Assembly (NCBI GenBank): GCA_023230565.1 | Contig: JALNXD010000042.1 | Span: forward strand, 1-23,999 | Reading direction: 5' to 3' | DNA from: Syntrophales bacterium | Lineage (GTDB): Bacteria; Desulfobacterota; Syntrophia; Syntrophales; UBA2210 | DNA length: 23,999 nt | Shown here: piece by piece, positions 23,529-23,999 of the stretch | How the letters are laid out: each line of letters begins with the position of its first letter | Position numbering within the stretch: the first letter of the stretch is position 1 | Notes under the pieces: model-generated | Database searches by the model: none | The model's input: only the letters and a program-made list of their open reading frames with translations | What the model was told of the DNA's origin: nothing | Translations under genes and position numbers: made by a program

Positions 23529-23544
23529 TTGCGAAACCGCGAAA
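23529..23544. repeat. Motif TTGCGAAACCGCGAAA, copy 2
   Basis: Differs from 23302-23317 at two positions, both C to A at equivalent places in each half (consensus TTGCGMAACCGCGMAA). Located 227 bp away in the same intergenic region and in the same orientation. Confidence 0.45.
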
Positions 23545-23775
23545 GTTTTTTCAGCGTAACCCGGATAAATAAATAAGTCAAATTATAACTGTACCGCGAT
23601 ATTACCCCCTTCTTTCCTTTTTTATTCTTAAGCTGCCGCGGAACCTTCGCTGAATAGTTCCTGTCTGAGAGGCGTTGGGCGGAAACGTCCGAAAAGCTGT
23701 TTTCTTGTGAAAAGCGGCTGAGAATTCCGAAAAGGCGGAAAAAGAATGAGTCTGCCGATCTCAGGAGGTTTTAAC

Positions 23776-23979
23776 ATGTCGATAAAATATGATATTGTGC
23801 GTGCCGAACTGGCGGCGCTTCTAAAAAACGACAATGCGCATATGAGTTTTGAGGAGGCGGTAAAAGATTTCCCTTTGGAGACCTTTGAACAACAGACAAT
23901 TTTCATTAAACCCGGTTTTATGCCCGATTTTTTAGAAATACCTATTCGAGACCGATCCGATGTGGCCGGTTGGCGATGA
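23776..23979 (+). pseudogene. DinB-like protein, N-terminal part; probably frameshifted or degenerate
   Basis: AGGAGG ends 7 nt before the ATG at 23776, giving a strong start. Residues 1-40 (MSIKYDIVRAELAALLKNDN, then AHMSFEEAVKDFP) resemble the opening helix and HMSFDEAV-like segment of DinB-superfamily proteins, which are usually 150-180 residues long and bind a metal through His residues. The expected LLEHxRIAQWD continuation is not readable. The frame instead gives PDFLEIPIRDRSDVAGWR and stops at 23977-23979 after 67 residues. Skipping one base in the final WR codon pair gives GWDDDIF, somewhat closer to the family, so a frameshift or degeneration is suspected. The family call is from memory of the motif, and the window ends too soon to judge. 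Confidence 0.4.
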
Positions 23980-23999
23980 TGATATTTTTGTTATGATGA

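Overview
The window looks like a chromosomal stretch from an anaerobic Gram-negative bacterium. A tungsten-type aldehyde:ferredoxin oxidoreductase, an old-yellow-enzyme reductase with a [4Fe-4S] motif and a 4-hydroxybutyryl-CoA dehydratase-like protein point to anaerobic metabolism. A LolD/LolE-like ABC pair, a LolA-like protein and an outer-membrane beta-barrel point to two membranes. A syntrophic or sulfate-reducing Desulfobacterota-type organism is my best guess, but no rRNA or tRNA is present to prove it. A monofunctional catalase suggests oxygen tolerance.

Layout. 1-130 (+): the end of an unrecognised gene. 287-2491 (-): a long aldehyde:ferredoxin oxidoreductase. An 87-bp internal piece of this gene is repeated perfectly, in the same orientation, just upstream of its start. 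2771-8984 (-): a stress block made of a YitT-family membrane protein, an aspartokinase resembling the ectoine-cluster type (no ectABC in view), and a complete OpuC/OsmF-type compatible-solute ABC importer. The aspartokinase has a 352-nt upstream gap with promoter-like and folding elements.

9228-14537: a TetR-family regulator on - diverges from a + strand catabolic-looking group: FadH/BaiCD-like Fe-S flavoprotein, a flavoprotein of the 4-hydroxybutyryl-CoA dehydratase/HpaB superfamily that appears to have lost two of the four cluster ligands, and a short-chain dehydrogenase. A 38-bp perfect palindrome closes the group. 14772-16794: a Yip1-family membrane protein (+) converges on the catalase (-).

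17090-21475 (-): a compact five-gene envelope operon. In transcription order it holds an ABC ATPase, an FtsX/MacB-type permease, a small NifX-like protein with a signal peptide, a LolA-like lipoprotein-sorting protein and an outer-membrane beta-barrel. An exported NifX-like domain inside a trans-envelope exporter operon is the most unusual observation here. 21708-23243 (-): a Tat-exported FAD protein with features of 3-ketosteroid delta-1-dehydrogenases, followed by a strong terminator. 23250-23775: a 526-bp intergenic region with a twice-repeated 16-bp motif and a good + strand promoter. 23776-23979 (+): a DinB-like fragment that appears frameshifted or degenerate near the window edge.

I found no CRISPR array, insertion sequence, tRNA or rRNA.
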